Origin: Apodemus sylvaticus
Taxonomy: Eukaryota; Chordata; Mammalia; Rodentia; Muridae
Assembly: GCF_947179515.1 (NCBI RefSeq)
Contig: NC_067495.1
Location: 88,471,861 to 88,535,860 of the forward strand
DNA length: 64,000 nucleotides
Reading direction: 5' to 3'
Below are positions 24,296-37,587 of this stretch, in pieces. The first letter of the stretch is position 1. Each line of letters opens with the position of its first letter. Under the pieces are notes generated by a model that saw nothing but the letters and a program-made list of their open reading frames with translations, was not told the origin of the DNA and ran no database searches. The translations under genes were made by a program, and so were the position numbers.

Positions 24296-24605
24296 TTTTA
24301 TTAGTTCCTTTTTTATTGCTGTAATGAAACACTATGACCAAGGCAAGCTATAGGCAGGGGTAGGGGGAGGTGTTTATTTTGGTTTAGGGTTCCATGAGGT
24401 TAGAGTTCATGATGATGGCATGAAGGCTGCATTCTGAAAACAAAAGATGAGGGCTCACAAATACATCTGCAAGTTGAAAGCAAAGAGAGCTAAAGCTGCC
24501 TCCAGTGACTTCCTCTAACAAGACCACACCCCCTAAGCCTCTCAAACAGCCCCATCAAGTGTTTACATGCATCAATTATATTCTCCTCCAGACCAACACA
24601 AATAC
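24296..24605. mobile_element. URR1-like rodent repeat
   Basis: Left end attgctgtaatgaaacacta followed by tgaccaaggcaagc, and right part caagaccacacccccta. It shares its start with the repeats at 16945 and 29630. No TSD was assigned. Confidence 0.55.
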
Positions 24606-24887
24606 AATTATTTTCTTCAGTCTCTCAGTCCTTTCATAAGGGGCCTGGATGAAATGAAGACATCCTAAGGAGATATCTGTGTCTTTTCTGTTTGAATGGA
24701 TGGCCCAGAAAACATGATGAATCAGTCAATGGTGTATGGCAATCACAAGACTTCTTAGATGTACATATTCTTAGCCCTCTATTGTTTTACCTCACTTCAG
24801 AATCTTGAAGATGGAGTTGTTGGATGGGGAGTGGGTTGGGCTAGTCACTGTATTTCTTTGTCAGTCTTCCCTATCAACATCATCCCA

Positions 24888-24891
<4 letters not shown>

Positions 24892-24977
<86 letters not shown>
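24892..24977. repeat. (CT)n(GT)n microsatellite
   Basis: CT units at 24892-24945 pass directly into GT units at 24945-24977. Confidence 0.97.
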
Positions 24978-24978
<1 letters not shown>

Positions 24979-27110
24979 TGTCTCCTAATGTTAACTCTTT
25001 TAATTGTATTAATGAGAACTGCTGGCCAAATTGCTTTGGGGCAAGTTGTGGTGATTCCATGTTCAATATAATAATATAATAACACTTTTTAGCTCAGGTT
25101 AAATAGACTTTAAGGTTCTTCTGAAGTTGGGGGTTTTCAGTGTGACTGACTGGAATAAATATAGTTATTCCTAAAATGAGCAGCCCCCTACAGCAGTAAC
25201 CATTAGCTCTCTTTTTACTTAAGAAAGGACTCCTGTTTGTTCTCTGATTTTATTAAAAATAATGCTATTTTATCTCAAACACTATCCAAGAATATATCGG
25301 ATGTTATGTATTCTTATTTTTAAAAATTATGAAATAAAATTTTAGCTAAGGCAAAGAAATAATTTTGACATCAGTTACTTTTATTATGTAAAAAGAATTT
25401 AACATTTTTTAAATATGTGGTTTTGTAAGGACAGGAAGTAGAAGAGTCTTTGATCAGGGCCTTGTAATCAGGGAAGCATTGAAGAAAACAAAGAATACAC
25501 AAATATGAGAAATTGACTACTTCCAGGAGGAAAGTGTTACATCAACATCAATTAATATTTATTGAGCACCTACTGGGTACATAACACCTGCTAGCAACTT
25601 AGAAAAATGACACGGATTACATCCCTATAAAACATAATTACCAGGGACTATTTTTGGCCATTTGTTTAAATTCATTATAGCAAGGACAGGCAAGCTGGGA
25701 TGCTGGTAATTTGGTCTCATTAATAAAACTGATTCCTAGGGAGGACTGCTTGCTCAGGACAGAAAATGAACCATACTGAAATATTATTTTCTATTACTCT
25801 AATCATTATAATATATAATACACAGGTGGGACCAAATGCTACAATTAAAAATATAGGAGTCCCAAATTTCAGACATCAACCCATTCCCATTCTTAGAGGA
25901 TGTGTGACATCTACAACCTGCCTCAAAATTTTTCCCACTATCATTCATAGAATTCATGAATGTTACTGACTTTTGACCTTTGGGCTGAGGTTAATTATGG
26001 AAGTGTGCATGTTTATCATTGAAATATGCACAAAAGAAAAAAAAAGGCTAATCAGTCTCACATCTTAATTCCTGAAGAAGACAAAGTACACACATACCAC
26101 TTCTGCTGTAAAACTAAGGGCAAGCCTTGTACTGTATGACACAATCTCTTAAAAATTTTAGGGCATTCATTTCTATTCCACATCAGTGACCTGGACTGAA
26201 TATTTTGGCTTCTGACCATGTGAAATGTGCCAGAATAATGTAACTAGGAGATTTGAGCTTCAGAAAGACTAAAGATAACTGAAAGTGTCATGAACATTAA
26301 CTTCTCCTAGGATATGGAAATTGGCTACATCATTTAAAATTCAAAGAAAATTGATATTTGATTCATATTCCAGCACTAATCAAATCAATTGACTATATTC
26401 TGGTATTCATCGTTCTCTTCTTACTTGTAGTAGAATAAATTTTGCAAATATTTTATTTTATGGATTTATAATGTATATATTCTCTACTTCCAGAAAATAT
26501 TCTAGGTGCTTACTTTGTCAGCTAAGAAAAATAGATTAAGGAACACTTACTGAATATTCCCAGCACTGTAGGATGCCTGGAGCCTGCTCTATGCCCATGC
26601 CTTGAAAATGATGCCTTTGAACAGCCTGGAGAGGCTCAGTCCCAATACTATGGGTCATATTTCCAATTTTTATTAAAATTATGATTTGCCCTGTGCCTGT
26701 GAGGGTATGCTTATCTGCCCAGCTTGATTATGTTCTCTCTGAAGGTGGTCCAAGGTGAGAAACTTTCCATAGATGAAGAAATAACTTGGATGAATTTTTC
26801 AAGGAAATTTGAGAATGGTATTTGTTATTCTCAACATTTACTATGTTTCTTAAAGGAAATAGTGTGATCACAGTACAGATTGGAAACAGTATGGTTTTTC
26901 CTAGGAACTCATTGGCACTGAAGAGAGATGTTTGGTGAAACACAGAAAAAGAAAGCAAGAGAAGAACAAATAAGACAAGCTCAGTGGAACCTAAGTCTGA
27001 AGCATTAAAATTTGCTGACAAGTTCAATTTTACTGTTACTGGCTCTTTGTTTTCATATATTAACTAGTCAAACATTACATTGGCCCAAATTTCAAAAAAA
27101 AAATTACCCA
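24978..27110. other. Intergenic with old repeat traces
   Basis: A MIR/L2-like end lies at 25545-25620 (tatttattgagcacctactg). The stretch 26440-26512 resembles 21196-21270. No gene, exon or RNA recognised. Confidence 0.5.
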
Positions 27111-29625
27111 TTTAATGTCTACCTCTATCCATCATTATCTCAAAAGAAACACTGAGTGGCATAGACTGTATGTAGAAAACTTTAAGGGGACATATTGCAA
27201 AAACAGAGTCCCTGATTATTTTTGGACTAGACTTTTTAAGACTATGTGTATTGTGAGCAACCCTGCTAAACAAACAGTGTTTTCTGATGATAGATTTCTT
27301 TTTGTGCATATAATAAAAATAATACCCCCTGCTAAGAAGACATGCTTTGCACAGGTTTACTGCCCCCCCCCTTTAAATAGTTTCCTTACATTCAAAGTTC
27401 CTCTGCTAAGATGCAGCCTAGACCATTGCTTATATCCATGTCAACATTTGCTTCTTCATATCAGACTTGAAAAATGAGTTTCTAGGAGCTTTGATGAATG
27501 CTGATACCCTGAGTACTACTCCTGCTTTGAATAGTAAACAACCCCATGCCCCTGAAATAGAAGTCTCTTGCCACATGCTGAGATAACTTATCAGTTTACA
27601 AGTGAAGTAAAATCTCGCACTTGTCACTATTACAAACAAAAAAATTATCCCATCTGGAAAGGACATTTGAGATAGTAGTCCAACTTATCAATAAACTGAA
27701 AACTCTAGAAAATCCTACCTTGAGGACAGCTGTTTAACATTGATTAACCTTTCTTTCCCCCAAAAACATTCTAGGGAATAAGGTTTTCTTTGGCATGTTA
27801 TATTGAAATGGTGCCTTAGGTTGAAATCCCAACTGTTTAATGTGTCCTATGAAGTTGATCCATTTCTGTTTATCTCTCTTTTACAAACGAGGAAGTGAGA
27901 TTCAAAATTTAAATTTTTCTCCCCAAGGTCAAAGAGGTTATTAACAATAGAACCAACACCAAAGGTAATTAAATTATACCCCAAAGGCAAACAGCTTAAC
28001 TCTGAACTTGTTTATAATCCCATTTTGAGCTTTACAGTACCCCTTGCAGATTTCCACTGTTTTTTTCCTTGTAAGTCCTATGTGCTCTTTACTTTGAGTA
28101 GTAATAGTTTTTTCTTAACATTTATGGTCTTTGAGCACACAAGAAATTCCAACATCAATACCTCACACAGATGAATCTAAGGTAAATAATTCTAGCACTC
28201 CTCAGTCTAATCCAGCTGAAGCCTGTATTCCCCCAGGACTTTTGCCCAAAATCCAAATTCCTTGTTCTCTTATTAGACATATTTACTTTATAAATCTGTT
28301 ATATACAAATTCACAACTCTAGGTTGCCTCCTTTGTAACCTTATTCAAGAGTGTCTACTATTTAGTGAAGGTAATTGAGCAAATTTCAAAGCATTGATAA
28401 AATTATATTTGGATAAATCTTCCTGCCTTTATCTGAAAAACCTAATCGGAACAAGTGGATCTTTGGCAATAACAACCTGTTTTTAATCTGCACAGTAGCA
28501 TGTATGTACTTGGCAAATTTTAAAGGAAAAAAAAAACTGCAATCAATGACTGCTCACTATCACTATTGGTGGAAGAGACAGAGAGAGCATTATTGACTGA
28601 CTAAAGGAGGTGAGACAGCACAGGTTCAGTTCATAGATAGAGCTGTCATTTAAAATGATGCTGTGCTTACTCTTGAGGGCACTGTGGAATATGTGGAAAC
28701 AAATGACACAACCCTTCCTTCAGGTCAAAATAAATTTTTAAACATGATAGGAGAAGAAAGACATTTGACATATGAAGACATATGAAGAGGATTGTTCCTA
28801 GAGTCTACAAGGTACAAAATCTGAAGTAATGTAAAAATGTTTAAATGCCCATTACACATCAGCAACCAGGTATTTTACTAGGCACTGAGTAGTCAGTTCC
28901 AAATGAGTCTGCTTCATTTTGTTTGCTAATTTCTATGATGAGGATGTTCCTACCATGTCTGACTTTAAGGGGATTTTAAGGGCTACCAAGAGGATATCAT
29001 TTAGTTCACAGAATCCTGAATATGTAACAATTGGCTCATACGAGGTAGCTTCTGCACAAGCCCACTTCCCCCTTCCATCACCTAAGGAGATAACAGATGA
29101 CCTGGCAAACAAGTACACCAGCAAATAAACTCCATTGAGAAAATATGTAGAAAAAGAAAAATGCCCCTGAAAGGAACCTTAACTAAAAGTTAAGTGTTGA
29201 AGCAAAATGCCAAAGAAATGGCATTTCCTTGGTGCCCAAAAGTGTAAGAAGCTTATCAGGCTAAAAAAAATCTGGAAATGAGGAATATGGCATCTTTTAT
29301 ATAAATGAAATATGTAGGAGCAAAAAGGATAGAATCAAGCAGTTAGGGCAGAAAGGCAGGGAGACACACAGAATGAGACCAGCCTCCACAGACATATCAC
29401 AAAGTTTAGACTTCAGCCTAAGCTAATCATTTCCTTTAGAAAGTACACACAATGCCAGCAGGTGTTATATAAACCTGTACCCAAACATGCTTTGGAAAAA
29501 CTAAGCTAATCAATATGAAATAGCTATCTTCAGCAGGAGCTTTCCATTTATTGATACACTGTGTTATTCCTCCTCATTGAGACATAATGTATACTATTTT
29601 CTGGACTTAATTGATAGTTGATTGT
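27111..29625. other. Intergenic, no gene seen
   Basis: Single-copy-looking AT-rich DNA with a C10 run at 27363-27372 and a faint MIR-like stretch near 27860-27960. Open frames of 60-120 codons (for example 27115-27477) show no domain, signal peptide or family resemblance and were not called as genes. Confidence 0.5.
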
Positions 29626-29629
29626 GTCA

Positions 29630-30050
29630 CAGCTTGTCTTCTTTTGCTCAGATAAACATTATGATCAAAAGCAACATTAGGGAGGAAGGGAAAAGGCATG
29701 GCTCCCAGATCCCAAGTACAGTTCACCACTGAATTCTGAGATTAAGGCAGGAATTTAAACAAGGCAGGGAACTAAGACAGATACCATAAAAGAATGAATG
29801 TTGCTTAATTGTTGGACCTTTGTGGCTTACTCAGCCAGATTTCTGTTTTTATATAAACCAGAACAACCTACCCTAGGTGTGACTCAGCCCCCTGTTGGAT
29901 GGGCTATCTCAAATCAGTCATCAATCAAGGAAATGGCTCCACAGACTTGCTCACAGGACAATCCAGTTGATGCATTTTTTTTTTCAGCTGAGGTCCCCTC
30001 TTCTCAGATGACCATACCTTGTGTCAAAAACTAAGCCACAAAGGTTTAAA
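29630..30050. mobile_element. URR1-like rodent repeat, longer form
   Basis: Contains aacattatgatcaaaagcaa, ttaaggcaggaatttaaac, gccccctgttggatgggct and a right end tcttctcagatgaccatacc then cttgtgtcaaaaactaagcc. This order is familiar from a common rodent repeat related to the one at 24296. Confidence 0.55.
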
Positions 30051-30575
30051 TTGTAAACTGAATTGGAGTTAGAAATGCCCAAGAATTAATAAAACACTAA
30101 GGTGGTGACACAATTAAACCAATACTACTCTCCCCTTATCAATCCTTGTGGACTCAACTCCTCCTTAGTTACATGATAGCTCTTGGGATGTGGTGAAAGG
30201 TAGGAAGAGGGACTAGTTGGAGGAGATGTGCTGCTGTAGTATATACTTAGAGCTATGTTTTTCTAGAGCACATTCCTATACATTCTCTTTCTCACTTCTT
30301 CCATTCCTTTAAGAAATAAAGAGCTTTATTGTTGTGCATTCTAACTGTCATAATGTTCTTCTCAAGTATCTGGGATTAAGAGAGCATTCTCTGAGCCCTT
30401 TGAAACCTGGAACTGTAGGAGACCCTTCCAGCTTTGAGTTGTGTTTGTTAGGTTCCTCAGTCAGAGTTATGAAAAAGATAACCAATACATGAGATCATAT
30501 GCAAGACACATTTATTTCTCTGTAGTGGTATGGTAGGGAACTTGTGTCCATGGCACAGAGAATGGAAGTGTATCT

Positions 30576-30952
30576 CCCAAGAACCACAAAAAGGCAATGG
30601 ATTTCGAAGTAGTACAAAACAATCAGAAAACACAACATTATAATTTATCCCATTCATTTGTGATTTAAGTAATATCTTATTGTACTCTAGCTCTCACCAA
30701 TGGGAATCATCCCCAAATTCATAAGAAAGTGGACAACTACATCTTACTAGAGAACTTCTAAGAACAACAGGAAGGCAGTGGAAATTTCTAAGCAGTAGCA
30801 ACACAATCAGAAAATGCAACATTATAATTTATTTCACTCATTTGTGATTTAAATAATAACTTACTGTCCTCTATCTCTCAAGAAATGGGAATCATCCCCC
30901 AATTCTGAAAATTCATAAGAAAGTAGACAACTACATCTTACTAGAGAACATG
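30576..30952. repeat. Tandem duplication, 184-194 bp unit
   Basis: Copy 1 (about 30576-30758) and copy 2 (about 30759-30952) share caacattataattta, tcatttgtgattta, atgggaatcatcccc and actacatcttactagagaac. The offset grows from 184 to 194 bp because copy 2 carries a ~9-bp insertion near 30902. Identity is roughly 85-90% by eye. Not recognised as a transposon. Confidence 0.9.
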
Positions 30953-31021
30953 TCTTTAGAAGCATTATACTGGCATCATGTTAGAGCGTGTTGCCTTGGT
31001 TCCTGATGTTAATGTCTCTTT

Positions 31022-31421
31022 AAAAATAAGTATTATTGTGAATGGGTTACCTCATTTAGGATGATATTTTCCAGTTCCAACCATTTGCCTAAGAATTTCA
31101 TGTGGATATTAGCCCAGAAGCTCTGAATATCCAAGACACAATTCACATATCAAATCATTCCCAAGAAGAAGGAAGGAGAGGGCCCTGGTCCTGGAAAGGC
31201 TCAGTGCAGCAATGTAGGGGAATATCAGGACAGAGAAGTGGGAGGGAGTTGGTTGGGGAATCGGTGGAGGGAAGAGGGTTTATGGAACGTATGGAGAGGT
31301 GGGGAAATGGGAAAGGGGAAATCATTTGGAATGTAAACAAAGAATATAGAAAATAAAAATAAATAAATTTTTTTTGAAAAGATGTTTGATATAGCAAGGA
31401 AAGAAAAAAATAAGTATTATT
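31022..31421 (+). mobile_element. Twin-primed L1 fragment with 16-bp TSD
   Basis: TSD aaaaataagtattatt at 31022-31037 and 31406-31421. Inside are about 64 bp of inverted ORF2 end (31038-31101), then the 3'UTR in sense orientation (31102 to about 31367), an A/T-rich tail, about 36 bp of extra sequence and a second A-run. Inversion of the 5' part is the hallmark of twin priming. Confidence 0.9.
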
Positions 31422-32531
31422 AAAGTGGGTGACCTAGGGTTCTCAGAACTTTTAGGCCTTCTTTTCCCAATGCAAATGATGACAAACTATAATCTACCCT
31501 TCTTTACAAGTTTATAGACTCCTACATTTAGAGTGGAAAGTTCAGCTCATACCATCAGACATTGTATAACTACTTTATGGAGGCTTCATTCTCTATTTGA
31601 AAGGAAGGGACAAGGGTTGTGGTAAAGACAAGGATAGCATTTAGCGACCTATCAGAGCTTGATGAAGCCTAATATAATTAACAAACTTGTGATATCTGTA
31701 GCAATTGTAATTCCAATTATTTGCTAGCTGAAGGCAAGTTTCACTGCTCTGAGTTAGGAAATCATGTAAATAGCCTAATTAATATAATTTGCCTTATGCT
31801 CTACTAAGAAAACAAAAACAAATATGTCATTTTTTAGAATAAATAGCATGGTATAGACTAAATATTATAAATATTCAGTCAGTTTGCAGAACAAATATTG
31901 CATATTATAGATCCTTTTCAGCAGTTCTATGAAGTTCAGTATGATTTAATGAAATTATGATGGCTGTTTGAGTTTTACAACTACATTACAATAAAAAGAA
32001 ATCACTTCTTTTGTGCAGATAAAAGGCCGATCCTTGACGAAATAGCATGGTAGAGCTTATAATGCTGTGGCCTGCGGAGACAAAGACGATTTCATTCTTT
32101 TTCTTGCCAGTTCTCTCATCTCAAAAGAATCCCAAAGTTAAAATAAATCTTTTAAAAATTCCATATGCCAGTGTTAGAGAGACATAATAAATAATTCCTT
32201 GCCATTCCATCATGTAGAATTGAGAGATAAAGCTGTTTGTAAAACCCTAAAAGACTTACAAATCATTTCAACAGGTTGTCATATGTTAATGTCAGTGAGA
32301 ATTTAATCACCTCACATAAGAAATGCACAATGCAGGGGTGAATCTGAGTTTCTTTGTCTGAGGGTTTCATCCTCTGCTTTCTGTGCTGCTATCAGCTTTA
32401 CCCCTAAGAAACATCCTCACTCCCTCTCATACAGAAAGGACACAGAAGGAAACAGAATACTCACATAACAAGCAAGTTTCTCCTGTGGATTTGTGTTTTC
32501 AGCACTGTGCTAGGCACTGCAAAGTCAGAAG
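31422..32531. other. Intergenic, no gene seen
   Basis: AT-rich single-copy-looking DNA. Nothing recognised. Confidence 0.5.
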
Positions 32532-32619
32532 GAAGAAGAAGAAGAAGAAGAAGAAGAAGAAGAAGAAGAAGAAGAAGAAGAAGAAGAAGAAGAAGAAGAA
32601 GAAGAAGAAGAAGAAGAAA
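32532..32619. repeat. (GAA)n triplet repeat, about 29 uninterrupted units
   Basis: 88 bp of pure GAA/TTC. Open frames through it encode only single-residue runs and are artefacts. Confidence 0.98.
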
Positions 32620-33126
32620 CAGCAACATCAGCAAACAATTGGCAAGCAAACAGAAGGTAGACATGATTGCTACATTGATGGTTGGGATGGTAGTACAGAT
32701 ACAGACATGGAACACTAAGACTCACATTTGCAACCTAATCGCATACCTATCAAAAAGTTTGATATAGTTTAACTGGGAGAGAACTAGCTCAGAAGTGAGA
32801 ATATCATTTAACTAGAATGTTCAAAAATGTTTGACCATGGACAACTAGAGGCTAAACAGTGTCACTGAAGATTTTTGAGTACATAGTAAAGACATGAACA
32901 GCCAAGCTAAAGTTTAACTAGAAGAAAGGCCCAGAGAAATGCCTGGGGGTGGAGAGAGGAAAGGAATAATAAAGCAGATAAATGATTGCCAAAAGTTATC
33001 ACAGAGACAGAAGTAGAATTGTGCAAAGTTATTAAAGTTTTAGTAGGCCTAGGAAGGGACTACAATATAATGAAGTGGAAAATATAGTTTCATCTGACAG
33101 ATGATGCTAAAATTAAAGTGGTTTGG

Positions 33127-33367
33127 GGGCTGGAGATATGCTTTAGTTAAGAGTCCTTTCTTTTCCTGCAGAGGCTCTGGTTTGGGATTCCAGCACCCAC
33201 ATAAAACAGCTCACAATCATGTACAACTCCAGTTCTAGGGATTAGATGTCGTCTTCTTCCTTTGAAGGTACTACACACTTGGTATACACACATAGATGCA
33301 GGGAAAACACTCAAGGACACAAAACAATAATTATTCAAAAATGAAATAAAAACAGTAGAAAAACACA
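33127..33367 (+). mobile_element. B2/B3-type SINE
   Basis: tRNA-derived head ggctggagatatgctttagt with a B-box-like gattccagcacccacat, then ctcacaatcatgtacaactc and a CA/A-rich tail. Diverged. Confidence 0.75.
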
Positions 33368-34719
33368 TTAGAGAAATCAGTATAAATTAGGGAAGCTTCC
33401 ATCACTGAAAAGAGCAGAGGTATGTTATTAACAAGATGGTCATGTTAGTGATTAATGAAGTGATAATTAACTGAACAAAGGCAATACAGGTGAAAAATGA
33501 AAAAAAGAAAGGTAGATGAAAAGGAAGTATCAAATACAGAAATAGCCAATCATTTTTTTGTTAGATTTTTTAATTTACATTTCAAATGTTATTCCCTTTC
33601 CTCATTTTCCCTCCCAAAGGCCCTATTCCATCCTCCCACCCCCTCCCCACCAACATGCCCACTCCTACTTCCCTGTCCTGGCATTCCCCTACACTGGGGC
33701 ATCAAGCGTTCACAGGTCCAAGGGCCTCTCCTCTCATTGATGCCCCACAAGGCCATTCTCTACTACATATGTGGCTAAAAATATAGGTCTCTCCATGTGC
33801 TCTCTTTGGTTAGTGGTTTAGCCACTGGGAGCTCTGGGTGTGTGTGTGGGGGGGTCTGGTTGGTTCATACTGTTGTTCCTCCTATGGTGCTCCACATCCC
33901 TTAAGTTCCTTGGGTCCTTTCTCTAGATCCCCCGCTGGGGGAACCTGTGCTGAGTCCACCTCTGTATTTGTCAGGCACTGGCAGAGCCTCTCAGGGGACA
34001 GCTATATCAGGCTCCAGTCAGCAAGCACTTGTTGGCATCCACAATAGAGCCTGCCTTTGGTAACTGCCCCAGGTGGGACAATCTCTGAAAGGGCTTCCCT
34101 TCAGGCTCTGCTCCACACTTTGTCTCTGTATCTCCTCCTGTGGATATTTTGTTCCTCCTTCTAAGAAGGATCTAAGTATCCACACTTTGGTCTTCTTTCT
34201 TCTTGAGCTTCACGTGGTCTGTGAATGATATCTTGGGTATTCTAAGCTTCTGGGCTATTATTCACTTATTAGTGAGTACATATCATGTGTGTTCTTTTGT
34301 GACTAATTTACCTCACTCAGGATGTTATTTTCTAGTTGCATCCATTTGCCTAAGTATTTTACTTTGTTGATATCTAGTTTCCTGACTTCTTTATTTATTT
34401 TGTATATTTGGCCTTTGTCGGATGTGCCTTTGGTGAAACTCTCTTCCCATTATCTTGGCTGCAGTTCCAGCCACACCAATGTATTTTATATTATTTGTGA
34501 CTATTGGGAAGAGTGTTGTTTCCCTAATTTCTTTCTCAGCCTGACTTTATTTTGTGTAGCGGAAGGCCACTGATTTTTTTTCAGTTAATTTTATATCCAT
34601 CCACTTTTCTGAAGTTGTTTATCAGGTTTAGGAGTTCTTTGGTGGGATTTTGGGGGTCAACTTAAGTATACTATCATATCATCTTCAAGTAGTGATATTT
34701 TGACATCTTCCTTTCCAAT

Positions 34720-36330
34720 CTATATCCCTTTGACCTCCTTTTGTTGTCTAATTGCCCTGGCTAGGAATTTGAGTACTATATTAAATAGATAGGGAGAGAG
34801 TGGGCAGCCTTGTCTAGTCCCTGACTTTAGTGGGGTTGCATCAAGTTTCTCTCCATTTAGTATGATGTTAGCTACTGTTTTGCTGTACATAGTTTTTAAT
34901 ATGTTTAGGTATGGGGCCTGAATTCCTGATCTTTCCAAGCCTTTTATCATGAAGGGGTGTTCAATTATTTCAAATGCTTTCTCAGAAACTAATGAAATGA
35001 TCATGTGGTATTTTTCTTTAAATTTGTTTATATATTTAATTACATTGATGGATTTTCTTATATTGAACCATACAGAAACCTCTGGGATGATGCCTATTTT
35101 GATCATGATGGATGATAATTTTGATGTGTTCTTGGATTCGGTTTGTAAGAATTTTATGGAGTATTTTTACTTCAATATTCATAAGAGAAATTGGTCTGAA
35201 GTTCTCTTTGTTGGGACTTTGTGTGGTTTAGGTATCAGAGTAATTGTGGCTTCATAGAATGATGTCAGTAGTATTCCTTCTGCTTCTACTCTGTGGAATA
35301 GTTTGAAGAATATTGTTATTAAGTCTTCTTTGAAGGTCTAATAGAATCCTGCACTAAACGCATCTGGTCTTGGGCTTTTTTTGTTAGAGTGACTGCTAAT
35401 GACTGCTTCCATTTCTTTAGGGGTTATGACATTGTTTAGATCATTTATCTGACCCTGATTTAACTTTGGTACCTGGTATCTGTCTAGAAAATTGTCCATT
35501 TTATCCAGATTTTCCAATTTTGCTAAGTATAGTCTTTTGTAGTAGGGTCTGATGATTTTGGGGGGGATTTCCTTAATTTCTGTTGTTATGTCTCCCTTTT
35601 CATTTCTAATTGTGATGATTTGGATACTGTCTCTGTGCTCTCTGGTTTTTCTAGCTAAGAGTTTATCTATCCTGTTGATTTTCTCAAAGAACCAGCTCCT
35701 GGTTTTACTGATTCTTTGTATAGTTCTTTTTATTTCTACTTGGTTGATTTCAGCCATGAGTTTGATTATTTCCTGCTGTCTACTCCTCTTTGGTGTGTTT
35801 GCTCCTTTTTTGTTCTAGAGCTTTCAGGTGTTCTGTTAAGCTACTAAAGTATGTTATCTCCTGTTTCTTTTTGGAGTCGCTTAGAGCTAAGAGTTTTCCT
35901 TTTAGCACTGCTTTCATTGTGTCCCATAAGATTGGGTATGTTGTGTCTTCATTTTCATTAAATTCTAAAAAGTAATATATAATTTCTTTATTTCTATCTT
36001 GACTAAGTTATCATTGAGTAGAGTGTTGTTCAGCCTCCACATGTATGTGGCCTTTCTACTGTTTTTGGTGTTATTGAAGACCAACCTTACTCCATGGTGA
36101 TCTGATAAGATGCATGGGATTATTTCAATCTTCTTATATTTGTCGATGCCTGTTTTCTGACTAATTATATGGTGAATTTTGGAGAAGGTACCTTGAGGTG
36201 CTGAGAAAAGGGTATATTCTTTTTTTTGAGAATAAAATGTTCTATAGATATATGTTAAAACCATTCGGTTCATAACTTCTGTTAATTTCACTGTGTCTTT
36301 GTTTAGTTTCTGTTTCCATGCTTTTCCCAT
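34720..36330 (-). pseudogene. L1 ORF2 remnant (RT, linker, endonuclease)
   Basis: Open pieces read in order on the minus strand: endonuclease end with KIHHIISQKTG (36330-35965), linker with SWFFEKINRIDK (35757-35338) and RT with SGTRQGCPLSPYLFN (35106-34720). Many stops and frameshifts separate them. Confidence 0.85.
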
Positions 36331-37587
36331 TTATGAGAGTGGGCTATTGAACTGTCCCACTATTCTTGTATGAGGTATAATGTATGATTTGAGCTTTAGT
36401 AAAGTTTCTTTTATGAATGTGGGGCCCTTGCATTTAGAGTATAGTTGTTTAGAATTGAAAGTTCATCTTGGTAGAATTTTTCTTTGATGAGTATGAATCT
36501 TCCTTCCTTATCTTTTATGATAATTTTTGTTTGAAAGCTGATTTTACTTCATATTAGAATTGCTACTACAGCTTGCTTCTTGCCACCGTTTGCTTAGAAA
36601 TTTGTTTTCTAGCCTTTTACTCTGAGGTAGTGTTTGTCTTTCTCACTGAGCTGGGGTTCCTGTATGCAGTAAACTGTTGGGTCCTGTTTATGTATCCAAT
36701 CTATTAGTCTATGTCTTTTTATTGGCAAATTGAGTCCATTGATATTAAGAGATATTAAGGAAAAGTGATTGTTGCTTCCTGTTATTTTTGTTGTTAGAGG
36801 TGCAATTATGTTTATGTGGCTATATTCTTTTTGGTTTCTTAAAAGAAAATTATTTTCTTGCTTTAGCTAGTGTGTAGTTTACCTACTTGTCTTGGAATTT
36901 TTCATCTATTATCCTTCCTAGGGTTCTACTTGTGGAAAGATAGTATATAAAATTGTTTTTGTCATGGAATATCTTGGTTTCTCCATCTATGGTAATTGAG
37001 AGTTTTGTTGAGGATAGTAGCCTGGTATGAGATCTGCCAAGAATCTTCTGGCTTTTATAATCTTTGGTGAGAAGTCTGGTGTAATTCTGATAGGTCTGCC
37101 TTTATATGTTACTTGACTTTTTCCCTTACTGCTTTTAATATTTTCTCTTTGATTTGTGCAGTTTGGTATTTTGATTATTATGTGACAAGAGGAATTTTTT
37201 CTAGTCCAATCTATTTGGAGGTCTGTAGGCTTCTTGTATTTTCTTGGGCATCATTTCTTTCGGTTAAGTAAGTTTTCTTCTATAATATTATTGAAGGTAT
37301 TTACTGGCCATTTAAGTTAGGAATCTTTGCTCTCTTATAGACCTATTATCTTTAGATTTGATCTTGTCATTGTGTCCTGGATTTCCTGGATGTTTTGGTT
37401 AGGGAACTTTTGCATTTTGCATTTTCTTTGACTGTTGTGTCAATGTTTTCTATGGTATCTTCTGCACCTGAGATTCTCTCTTCTATTTCTTGCATTCTGT
37501 TGGTGATTTTTGCCTCTATGACTTCTGATCTCTTTCCTAGGTTTTCTGTCTCTAGACTTGTCTCCTTTTGTGATTTCTTTATTGTTT

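Noticed and set aside
27115..27477. 120-codon plus-strand frame in otherwise unique DNA
   Set aside because: No domain, codon bias or family resemblance, and flanking DNA shows no splice or promoter context; a frame of this length is expected by chance.
28131..28322. Possible small exon
   Set aside because: Reads plausibly for ~60 codons but lacks consensus splice sites with any neighbouring frame and shows no known family.
32383..32767. Frames of 66-111 codons with Lys, Arg, Ser or Leu runs
   Set aside because: All cross the (GAA)n tract; no sequence outside it looks coding.
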